Origin: JAVBRU01 sp031547595
Lineage (GTDB): Bacteria; Bacillota; Clostridia; Christensenellales; Aristaeellaceae
Length of the DNA: 6,254 bases
Assembly (NCBI GenBank): GCA_031547595.1
Contig: JAVBRU010000108.1
Span: 1-6,254, forward strand
Direction: 5' to 3'
Made by a program: the position numbers and the translations under genes
The notes under the pieces: generated by a model
Told to the model about the DNA's origin: nothing
What the model saw: the letters and a program-made list of their open reading frames with translations, nothing else
The model's database searches: none
Shown here: one piece after another, positions 1 to 5,307 of the stretch
Position numbering within the stretch: position 1 is the stretch's first letter
Layout of the letters: every line of letters starts with the position of its first letter

Positions 1-535
1 GGCCGGGCATCCGCCCGCGGGGGCCGCGCAAACACCTCTTATCGCGCGGCCCGGGGGCGGCGGTATCCGTATCTAAAAACACGGCGGTAGAGTCCATCTC
101 CATGCCGGGCAAAAGCAGGTTGGTGCCCGGCACCACACCCAGTTGCGGCCGTTCCCATGTCAGTCCGTCTGTGCTTTCGGCATAGGCCAGCTTGTTCAGC
201 CACCCGGCCTCATACCACATTTTGAACTTCCCCTCATCATACCAGATGCCGCCGCTTTTGGGGCAGGCGCAGGGCAGGGTTTCAGTTTCTGCCGCCGTTT
301 GCGGGGTAAAGATGGGGTTCCCTGCGTATTTTACGGGATGGTGAAACACCCGCTGCAGCGAGGTGGCTTCGATCAGGAAATCGTCTACAAACAACTGCCG
401 GCCCACCAGCACGGGCAACACCCGCGGCGGGTGCTGAAGATACGGCACGGGAAGCGGGTCTTTTGACAGGCGCTGTATGTTCTTTGGCGGCCAGGTATCC
501 GGCAATTGGATGCCGTTATACAATCTATCTGCCAT
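1..535 (-). CDS. Predicted beta-propeller glycoside-hydrolase-like protein (GH32/GH43-like), C-terminus cut by window edge
   Basis: The frame opens at ATG 535 and stays open for 178 codons to the window edge, so this is the N-terminal part of a longer protein. After a proline-rich start come VGRQLFVDDFLIE (about residues 44-56), RVFHHPVKYAGNPIF (62-76), GGIWYDEGKFKMWYEAG (95-111) and LAYAESTDGLTWERP (116-130). This order (LFVDD, NP-hydrophobic, WYD-FKMWY, YA-S-DG--W) is the blade pattern I associate with uncharacterised five-bladed propeller proteins, often annotated as GH32- or GH43-like. No signal peptide is visible, so a cytoplasmic role on imported sugar is inferred. The start is supported by GGAGGGG five bases upstream and by an 11-bp overlap with the upstream lyase gene, which suggests translational coupling. 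The last ~15 residues are Arg/Gly/Pro-rich and encoded by very GC-rich DNA; an indel there cannot be excluded. Substrate and catalytic residues cannot be assigned from this fragment. Confidence 0.72.
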   Translation of the reverse strand, partial: MADRLYNGIQLPDTWPPKNIQRLSKDPLPVPYLQHPPRVLPVLVGRQLFVDDFLIEATSLQRVFHHPVKYAGNPIFTPQTAAETETLPCACPKSGGIWYDEGKFKMWYEAGWLNKLAYAESTDGLTWERPQLGVVPGTNLLLPGMEMDSTAVFLDTDTAAPGPRDKRCLRGPRGRMPG

Positions 536-1457
536 ACGATCCCCTCCATTCGCGCAAAAGCCCTTCGGGCAAGAGTGCCTCTGCCTGAGAAAGGGTCGCC
601 TTGAATGCCTCTGTTTCTGTGTCGGTCAAGGGTAGCTGCGGCTTTCGCATGCCGCCGCAGGGGATGCCGCGCCACGCCAGCGCGGTCTTGAAATACGCCA
701 TGTTGCTGCCGCATTGCATGGCCTCTACCAAGCCGTTGGCCAGGCGCTGCAGCCTGCGCGCCCTTTCAAAATCGCCGCTGCGGCAGGCCGCCTGAAGCGC
801 GACAAATACCTCGGGATACGCGCAGCCCGCGCCGGTGATGGTACCATCGCAGCCCATCGCCAGGCAGGCAAGCAACAGCCTGTCTGCCCCCTGCAATACG
901 GAAAAGCCCTCCCGCACCTGGAGGTATTCCTGGGTGCGCAGCATATCTGGGAAGGAATACTTGATGCCCACCACATTGGGGCATTCCTGCGCAATGGCTT
1001 TTGCAACGTCTACCGTCAGATCATTCGCAGCACACTGGGGGATGTTGTAGAGATAGACCGGAAAATCCTGCGGCAACGCATGCGCCAGGCTGATATAATA
1101 CCGGATGAGCTCCCGCCGGTTGGCGGTGAAAAACGCAGGCGTCACAATGCCCACGCCATCGGCGCCGATCTTATGCGCATGCAGCGCCAGCGCCAGCGTA
1201 TCCGCCTGCGTCATCGCGCCCACATGCACAAACACCGTCACACGGCCTGCCGCTTGCGCGACCACATGCCGGGCGATTTCCATGCGCTCTTCCACACTCA
1301 GGTGAAACATCTCACCGGTTGTGCCGCAGGGATACAGGCAATCTACGCCCCGTTCAATCAAAAATTCTGTCAGCTCCGTGAGCGCAGCGTAATCCACCTG
1401 TTCCTGCGCGTCCATGGGCGTGACCATGGCAATGGTGATGCCGTGCAGTTTTTTCAT
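525..1457 (-). CDS. DHDPS/N-acetylneuraminate lyase-family aldolase, probably not lysine-pathway DapA
   Basis: This 310-residue class I aldolase-family TIM barrel is of normal family length. Visible motifs are AMVTPMD (10-16), the pyruvate-binding loop GTTGE (45-49), VTPAFF (105-110), YLYNIP (135-140) with the conserved Tyr137, and GIKYS (164-168) with the predicted Schiff-base Lys166. Family members condense or cleave pyruvate with an aldehyde. In DHDPS the YNVPSRTG loop carries an Arg that binds the aspartate-semialdehyde carboxylate; here the aligned residues are QCAA, with Cys142 in place of that Arg. The Tyr donated by the neighbouring subunit is Phe109. With the transporter context, this favours a catabolic lyase for a sialic acid or 2-keto-3-deoxy sugar acid, though the substrate is not shown. 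The ATG at 1457 gives the usual family start; its ribosome binding site is weak (only a GACGAG-like stretch). It starts 31 bp after the permease stop and overlaps the next gene by 11 bp. Confidence 0.88.
   Translation of the reverse strand: MKKLHGITIAMVTPMDAQEQVDYAALTELTEFLIERGVDCLYPCGTTGEMFHLSVEERMEIARHVVAQAAGRVTVFVHVGAMTQADTLALALHAHKIGADGVGIVTPAFFTANRRELIRYYISLAHALPQDFPVYLYNIPQCAANDLTVDVAKAIAQECPNVVGIKYSFPDMLRTQEYLQVREGFSVLQGADRLLLACLAMGCDGTITGAGCAYPEVFVALQAACRSGDFERARRLQRLANGLVEAMQCGSNMAYFKTALAWRGIPCGGMRKPQLPLTDTETEAFKATLSQAEALLPEGLLREWRGSYGR
541..547 (-). promoter_or_regulatory. Ribosome binding site of the propeller gene, inside the lyase gene
   Basis: The minus strand reads GGAGGGG, then five bases, then ATG at 535. 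It lies within the last codons of the lyase gene, whose stop codon (TAG, 527-525) falls after the downstream start. This fixes the start and points to coupled translation of the two proteins. Confidence 0.8.
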
Positions 1458-1488
1458 AGTGTTTTCTCGTCTTTCTGTCAGTATATTA

Positions 1489-2391
1489 TTAACCTTTTAG
1501 CGAGCCTACCATCACGCCCTTGACAAAGTAGCGTTGCAAAAACGGGTACAGGCAAAGGATGGGCAAGGAGGCCACGATGATGATGGCATATTTCATGGAT
1601 TCCGCCAGCAGAAGGTTGGAGTTATAGTTGTCCGCGCTGGTCAGTTCCGTTTCGTTCATCAACTGCTCCATGCTGGTCAGCAGCCGCCGCAGCCAGTATT
1701 GAAGGGGCATGTATTCATCCTTACGCAGGTACAGCATGGCGTTGAACCAGCTGTTCCACTGCCCCACGGCGATGAACAAGGCAATCACAGAAATAATGGC
1801 GGGCGACAAGGGCAATACCACGGAAAAGAAGAACCGCGCATAGGAGCAGCCGTCTATGAACGCCGCTTCCTGCAGGCTGTCTGGTATGTTGGCCTCCATG
1901 AACGCTCGGGTAATGATGATGTTATATACGCTGACCAGCCCCACCAGCACGATCACCGCCGGCTTGTCAATCAAGCCCATCTGGCTGACCAATAGGTAGG
2001 TAGGGATCATCCCGCCCGAGAAGAACAACGTAATGCTGAAAAACAGCAGAATGCCGCGCCGCGCGACCAGGTTTTTCCGGCTGAGTGCAAAGCCCGCCAG
2101 CAGCGTCAGAAAGGTGGAGAGCACTGTCTTAGCCACGGTATACAGGATAGTGTTTCTGTAGCCGCTACCAAGGTGCTCATATTCCAACACCTTTTTATAA
2201 CCATCCAGCGTGAAGCCGCTCGGCCAAAAAATCACCTTGCCCACCTTGGTGGCCACGGGATCGCTGACGGAGGCAATCACAATAAAGTACAGCGGATACA
2301 GGATCAGCAGCAGCAACAGCGCCAGAATGATATACACCGCAATGTCATACAGCCTGTCTGTACGGCTGCCGCGGATGTGCGTGTTTTGCAT
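1489..2391 (-). CDS. Carbohydrate ABC transporter permease, CUT1 family (LplC/YtcP-like)
   Basis: The predicted product has 300 residues and is an inner subunit of a binding-protein-dependent sugar importer. About six hydrophobic segments are visible (roughly 17-40, 82-104, 112-135, 143-166, 190-212, 266-284). The cytoplasmic loop has the EAA motif QEAAFIDGCSYARFFFSVVLP (174-194), which docks the ATPase. The segment DRLYDIAVYIILALLLLLI followed by YPLYFIVIASVSDP, and the C-terminal LQRYFVKGVMVGSLKG, are typical of LplC/YtcP-type permeases of Firmicutes. I chose ATG 2391 over the in-frame ATG 2412 because AGGAGG sits five bases upstream of 2391, while 2412 has no ribosome binding site; the longer form would add seven residues and overlap the preceding permease gene. 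It pairs with the permease encoded just upstream in the same transcript. Confidence 0.93.
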   Translation of the reverse strand: MQNTHIRGSRTDRLYDIAVYIILALLLLLILYPLYFIVIASVSDPVATKVGKVIFWPSGFTLDGYKKVLEYEHLGSGYRNTILYTVAKTVLSTFLTLLAGFALSRKNLVARRGILLFFSITLFFSGGMIPTYLLVSQMGLIDKPAVIVLVGLVSVYNIIITRAFMEANIPDSLQEAAFIDGCSYARFFFSVVLPLSPAIISVIALFIAVGQWNSWFNAMLYLRKDEYMPLQYWLRRLLTSMEQLMNETELTSADNYNSNLLLAESMKYAIIIVASLPILCLYPFLQRYFVKGVMVGSLKG

Positions 2392-2394
2392 AGT

Positions 2395-2402
2395 CCCCTC
2401 CT
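2395..2402 (-). promoter_or_regulatory. Ribosome binding site that decides the second permease start
   Basis: The minus strand reads AGGAGGGG, ending three bases before ATG 2391 (five bases from the AGGAGG core). It lies just after the stop codon of the preceding permease gene (TGA, 2408-2406), so terminating ribosomes could re-initiate here. Confidence 0.8.
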
Positions 2403-2405
2403 CTC

Positions 2406-3365
2406 TCACCATAAAGACGTGTTTGTCAGCCTTCGCGACAGCGTATTGGTGATGATAATCAGGATAAAGTTGATCACCGAGTTGAACAAGTCCACAGCGC
2501 TTGCAAAGGAATACTGCCCTTCCTTGATGCCCTGCTTATACACATAAGTGCTGATAATTTCAGAACGGGCCAGGTTGGTGCTGTTTTGCATCATCAGCGC
2601 CTTTTCAAAGCCCACGCTCATCAAATCGCCCGAGCGCAGGATGAGCAGCACAATGATGGTGGGCAAAATCGCGGGCAGATCAATGTGCCAGATGCGGCGG
2701 GGCTTGTTCGCGCCGTCCACAATGGCGGCTTCGTGCAGGCTGGGATCCACGCCCGTCAAGGCGCCCAGGTATACGATGCTCCCCCAGCCGATGTTTTTCC
2801 ACACATCGCTCCACACATACAAATGCGGAAAGGCTTCGGCGCTGATTAGCGTGTTTAAATACCCATCCAGCAGCCCCAGGCTTTTGAGCATAAAACGGAC
2901 GACGCCCGACTGCGGGTTGAAGAAGATCACCAGCATGCCCACCAGCACCACGGTGGAGATAAAATGGGGCGCGTAGGTTGCCGTCTGCACAATGCGGGTG
3001 AAGCGCTTGGAAGCGCAGCTGTTGAGCGCCAGCGCCAATAGGATGGGTAGAGGAAACCCGGCCAGCAGCGAATAGATGCTGAGCGTCAATGTGTTTTGCA
3101 GCAGCGTCTTGAACTTGCCCATGCCAAGGAACCGCTCGAAATGATCCATCCCCACCCATTCGCTGCCAAAGATGCCCAGGCTGGGCTTGTATTTTTTGAA
3201 TGCCATCACTAGGCCCAGCATGGGGCCATAGCAGAAGATCAAAACATACGCTACCACCGGCAGCAGGAACAAAAACAGCTGCCATTGCTCGCGCAGGCGC
3301 TGCCAAACGCTGCGCCGGTGCGGGCGGAGCCTGCGGTCGGGTGTAAGGGCATTGGCGTTTGCCAT
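2406..3365 (-). CDS. Carbohydrate ABC transporter permease, CUT1 family (LplB/YteP-like)
   Basis: The predicted product has 319 residues. A basic N-terminus (about 10-28) precedes the first membrane helix, WQLFLFLLPVVAYVLIF (28-44). Further hydrophobic segments lie near 92-114, 132-149, 183-202, 232-245 and 292-308. The FCYGPMLGLVMAFKKYKP stretch and the Trp-rich VWSDVWKNIGWGSIVYL (184-200) are hallmarks of LplB/YteP-type subunits. The ATPase-docking EAA loop is HEAAIVDGANKPRRIWHIDLP (211-231). ATG 3365 is preferred over the in-frame GTG 3374 because GAGGAG lies eight bases before the ATG and would overlap the GTG. With the next permease it should form the heterodimeric membrane channel fed by the solute-binding protein encoded upstream. 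No ATP-binding subunit is in the window; LplB/LplC-type systems commonly share an MsmX-type ATPase encoded elsewhere. Confidence 0.93.
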   Translation of the reverse strand: MANANALTPDRRLRPHRRSVWQRLREQWQLFLFLLPVVAYVLIFCYGPMLGLVMAFKKYKPSLGIFGSEWVGMDHFERFLGMGKFKTLLQNTLTLSIYSLLAGFPLPILLALALNSCASKRFTRIVQTATYAPHFISTVVLVGMLVIFFNPQSGVVRFMLKSLGLLDGYLNTLISAEAFPHLYVWSDVWKNIGWGSIVYLGALTGVDPSLHEAAIVDGANKPRRIWHIDLPAILPTIIVLLILRSGDLMSVGFEKALMMQNSTNLARSEIISTYVYKQGIKEGQYSFASAVDLFNSVINFILIIITNTLSRRLTNTSLW

Positions 3366-3373
3366 GTTGCTCA

Positions 3374-3379
3374 CTCCTC
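3374..3379 (-). promoter_or_regulatory. Ribosome binding site of the first permease gene
   Basis: The minus strand reads GAGGAG, eight bases upstream of ATG 3365. It directly follows the foot of the hairpin at 3380-3428, so folding of the hairpin could affect ribosome access. Confidence 0.75.
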
Positions 3380-3428
3380 GCGCTCAAGAAAGGGGGACGC
3401 CCGGTGGAGCTGTCCCCCGCTTGAACGC
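3380..3428 (-). promoter_or_regulatory. Intercistronic hairpin between binding-protein and permease genes
   Basis: The arms GGGGGAC (plus 3392-3398) and GTCCCCC (3412-3418) pair perfectly across a 13-base loop. The stem resumes with TCAAG/CTTGA (3384-3388 with 3420-3424) after a small internal loop, and ends with GCG/CGC (3380-3382 with 3426-3428). It begins 10 bases after the binding-protein stop codon. On the transcript side it is followed by a ribosome binding site, not a U-tract, so it looks unlike a full intrinsic terminator. In sugar ABC operons such hairpins often stabilise the upstream mRNA, giving excess binding protein over permeases; that role is inferred here. Confidence 0.65.
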
Positions 3429-3438
3429 ATGTATTGAA

Positions 3439-5037
3439 TCAGTGTACCATGTCGTATTGCTTTTGAGAAAGCTTCAGGAAGTCTTCCAAGCCCGCATCCT
3501 TGCACGCCTTGATGTACTGGTCCCATTCGGCATCGATATCGCCCTCGCCGCGGATCCAGCGCGCGAAATAGGTTTTGCGCACATCGGTCAGGTCGGTACG
3601 CACCAGATTATACAGGATGGTGTCGTCCTCGTCCAAAACCCCGCCGGTGAAAACGCAGTCCGCGTCAAACAGATAGTCCTTGTACAGGTTTTCGTAGGCA
3701 TACTCGCGCTTGGCGGGGTTAAGCTCGTTGGCATCATAGTAGTAATCAAACAGCGTGCTGTCAGTGCGAAGCCCCACAAAGGTGTTCCAAAAGCCCATGG
3801 AATCAGCGCCCTCGCCGCCCTCCAACTCGCCCTTGAGGGTGTGGATCAAGCCGTCCTCGCCCCACTCCCAGTACACGCCCTCCATGCCATAGATCACATT
3901 CATCAACTGCTCGGGATTCTCTACAATGAACTCCATCAGGCGCATGGTGGCCGCAGGATAGGGGTTGTTGCTGAACAAATAGAACGCGTTGACGGGGTTG
4001 GCGGTATACGCCTGGCGGCGGATGTACGGCCCAACGCCCGTGCCACAGTCAATGGGTGCCATCGCCACATAATCGGTAGAGCCATCGGCCTTTTCCGGCG
4101 TCAGATAGTGGCTGCAGCTGCCAATTAGCGGGATCTGCGTGGTGGACATGGCGCGCACGTCCGTATTGGTGGTGGTAAAGATTTCGGGGGATATCAGCTG
4201 CTCGGCATACAGCATTTTCAGGTACTTGAGCGGCTCCTTGATGGCTTCACCGGCCGCCTGATAGACCACCTTGCCATCCTCGACAGCCAGGTAGTTGCTG
4301 TTTGTGATAATCACGCCAAAGGAACTGAACAGATCCAGGCTGGAGGAGTTGGAGAAGTTGTCAAACACGAAATGATAGGGATAGCAGTTTTCGGGAATCA
4401 CACCGTTTCCCTCATTGGCCTTGAATGCGCGAAGGCACGCCGTGAACTCCTCCAGCGTGGTAGGCACGGACAGTTCCACAGAATCCAGCCAGGCCTTGTT
4501 GATGAACCATTGATCACGCAGGTTACGGTCATAGGCCGCAAAGTTGCAAAACGGCAGGGTGTAGATGCCGCCGTCAGCCGTGCGCTGCAGTTCCTTCACC
4601 GTCGGATACTGCGCAAAAAAATCCATCCAGGTGGGGCAGAACTGTTCCAGCAGCCCGCTGATCTCCACCATGTCGCCCGCTTCGGCGGCCGTAAAGATCT
4701 GGGTGGCCGAAGCGCCAATGTTCATGGCGAAATCGGGATACGCGCGGTCTACAAACATCAGCGCCAGCTTGTCGGTCTCGCTGAAGGTTTGTATATTCAG
4801 CTTGATGTTGGTCTTCTCTAAGATGTAATCGATCACCTTGGTGTCCGTCTGGTGTGCGATGGAGGCATGCACCTTCACCAGCACATCCAGCTCAATCACC
4901 TCTTTGGTGATAGGGTAACCGCTGCCGTAGGTCATGCCATTGTCGTAGAGGGGCTGCACCTCGTCCGCGAGCGCAGGAATGGCAACACCGGATAATAGCA
5001 GGAGCAGGGAAAGCGCCAGAGCCATGATCTTTTTCAT
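3439..5037 (-). CDS. Extracellular solute-binding protein of a CUT1 carbohydrate ABC transporter (LplA-like)
   Basis: The 532-residue product has the size of LplA-type family 1 binding proteins, which capture sugars outside the membrane and deliver them to the permeases. The N-terminus is a clear signal peptide: MKK, a hydrophobic core (about 4-20), then an AxA-type signal peptidase I site PALA-D (cleavage after about residue 24). There is no lipobox cysteine, which is unusual for a Gram-positive binding protein. Family-like segments include DFAMNIGAS (102-110), GDMVEISGLLEQ (121-132), DGGIYTLPF (155-163) and QWFINKAWLDSVELSVPTTL (176-195), plus many surface aromatic residues (for example YWEWGEDG) suited to stacking on sugar rings. 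ATG 5037 is supported by AAGGAG eight bases upstream. It is the first gene after the operon promoter. The ligand cannot be read from sequence alone. Confidence 0.93.
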   Translation of the reverse strand: MKKIMALALSLLLLLSGVAIPALADEVQPLYDNGMTYGSGYPITKEVIELDVLVKVHASIAHQTDTKVIDYILEKTNIKLNIQTFSETDKLALMFVDRAYPDFAMNIGASATQIFTAAEAGDMVEISGLLEQFCPTWMDFFAQYPTVKELQRTADGGIYTLPFCNFAAYDRNLRDQWFINKAWLDSVELSVPTTLEEFTACLRAFKANEGNGVIPENCYPYHFVFDNFSNSSSLDLFSSFGVIITNSNYLAVEDGKVVYQAAGEAIKEPLKYLKMLYAEQLISPEIFTTTNTDVRAMSTTQIPLIGSCSHYLTPEKADGSTDYVAMAPIDCGTGVGPYIRRQAYTANPVNAFYLFSNNPYPAATMRLMEFIVENPEQLMNVIYGMEGVYWEWGEDGLIHTLKGELEGGEGADSMGFWNTFVGLRTDSTLFDYYYDANELNPAKREYAYENLYKDYLFDADCVFTGGVLDEDDTILYNLVRTDLTDVRKTYFARWIRGEGDIDAEWDQYIKACKDAGLEDFLKLSQKQYDMVH

Positions 5038-5045
5038 ACCGTTCT

Positions 5046-5051
5046 CTCCTT
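5046..5051 (-). promoter_or_regulatory. Ribosome binding site of the solute-binding protein gene
   Basis: The minus strand reads AAGGAG, eight bases before ATG 5037, within a purine-rich run. It is also inside a possible eight-codon upstream frame (5060-5034). Confidence 0.8.
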
Positions 5052-5075
5052 TTCACGCATATGCCTTCAGATTGT

Positions 5076-5127
5076 CCATTGAACGTCCCACATCAATACG
5101 CGCGCTATTGACTCTTGTGTTCAATGG
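5076..5127 (-). repeat. Two tandem ATTGA-N9/10-TCAAT inverted repeats, candidate operator over start site and leader
   Basis: On the minus strand, copy 1 is ATTGA (5125-5121), nine bases, TCAAT (5111-5107). Copy 2 is ATTGA (5097-5093), ten bases, TCAAT (5082-5078). The copies start 28 bp apart. The outermost arms extend to a perfect 9-bp pair, CCATTGAAC (5127-5119) and GTTCAATGG (5084-5076). The inner arms TCAATA (5111-5106) and TATTGA (5098-5093) could form a small hairpin in the leader RNA around a GC-rich seven-base loop. The region begins just below the -10 box. A repressor operator or leader RNA structure is inferred; no cognate regulator is identified. Confidence 0.5.
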
Positions 5128-5128
5128 T

Positions 5129-5157
5129 ATTATATCAACCACAAATATCATTCGCAA
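5129..5157 (-). promoter_or_regulatory. Sigma-70/SigA-type promoter of the transporter operon
   Basis: The minus strand carries a -35-like TTGCGA (5157-5152), a 17-bp spacer and a consensus -10 TATAAT (5134-5129). The start site should fall near 5122-5121, giving a leader of about 85 nt before the binding-protein ATG. The imperfect -35 and the direct repeats abutting it fit a promoter that depends on an activator. Confidence 0.75.
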
Positions 5158-5160
5158 CTT

Positions 5161-5193
5161 TTAATGTGTCATCATTTTAACTCAATGCGTCAT
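5161..5193 (-). promoter_or_regulatory. Direct-repeat activator site, probable AraC-family operator
   Basis: Two copies of ATGACRCATTRA lie on the minus strand at 5193-5182 and 5172-5161, ten of twelve bases identical and the other two G/A changes. Their period is exactly 21 bp, two helical turns. The proximal copy ends three bases before the -35 box, about -39 to -50 from the predicted start. Tandem half-sites in this register next to the -35 are typical of AraC-family activators. The AraC gene next door is the obvious candidate protein; that link is inferred. Confidence 0.6.
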
Positions 5194-5244
5194 AACTAGT
5201 ACCCTGAAACGACGTAGATTTATCCATAAGTGGCACCGTAAGGC

Positions 5245-5286
5245 ATAAAACAGCCAAAGGCCCCACACGCATCAAGCGCAGGGGCC
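5245..5286 (-). terminator. Rho-independent terminator after the AraC gene
   Basis: The minus strand has GGCCCC (5286-5281) pairing with GGGGCC (5264-5259). The stem extends inward as TGCGC/GCGTG with a single bulged T and a five-base TTGAT loop. It is followed by a T-rich tail (TTTGGCTGTTTTAT, 5258-5245). It begins 21 bases after the AraC stop. A second small hairpin, AACAG/CTGTT (5287-5300), lies directly before it. It should largely insulate the transporter operon from AraC transcription. Confidence 0.75.
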
Positions 5287-5307
5287 AACAGATACCTGTT
5301 TTCCTTG

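Noticed and set aside
714..1523. Long plus-strand open frame (269 codons) opposite the lyase gene
   Set aside because: The translation is Arg/His/Gln-rich without recognisable motifs, and the minus-strand frame encodes a clear aldolase-family protein. It is a shadow of GC-rich coding DNA.
2406..2412. Overlapping start of the second permease at ATG 2412
   Set aside because: No ribosome binding site precedes it, whereas ATG 2391 has an excellent one and gives the usual family N-terminus.
3352..4128. Plus-strand open frame of 258 codons opposite the solute-binding protein
   Set aside because: No family motif or credible ribosome binding site, and it spans the intercistronic hairpin. The opposite strand is a clear binding protein.
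5108..5136. Possible plus-strand promoter (TTGACT, 17-bp spacer, TATATC) overlapping the operon promoter
   Set aside because: The -10 is poor, it would only make a transcript antisense to AraC, and it would soon meet a terminator stem. The TTGAC match is part of the inverted-repeat arms. Kept only as a weak possibility.
5200..5225. Catabolite-control (CcpA cre) site near the TGAAACGACG stretch
   Set aside because: It does not match the palindromic TGWAANCGNTNWCA pattern beyond the first bases.
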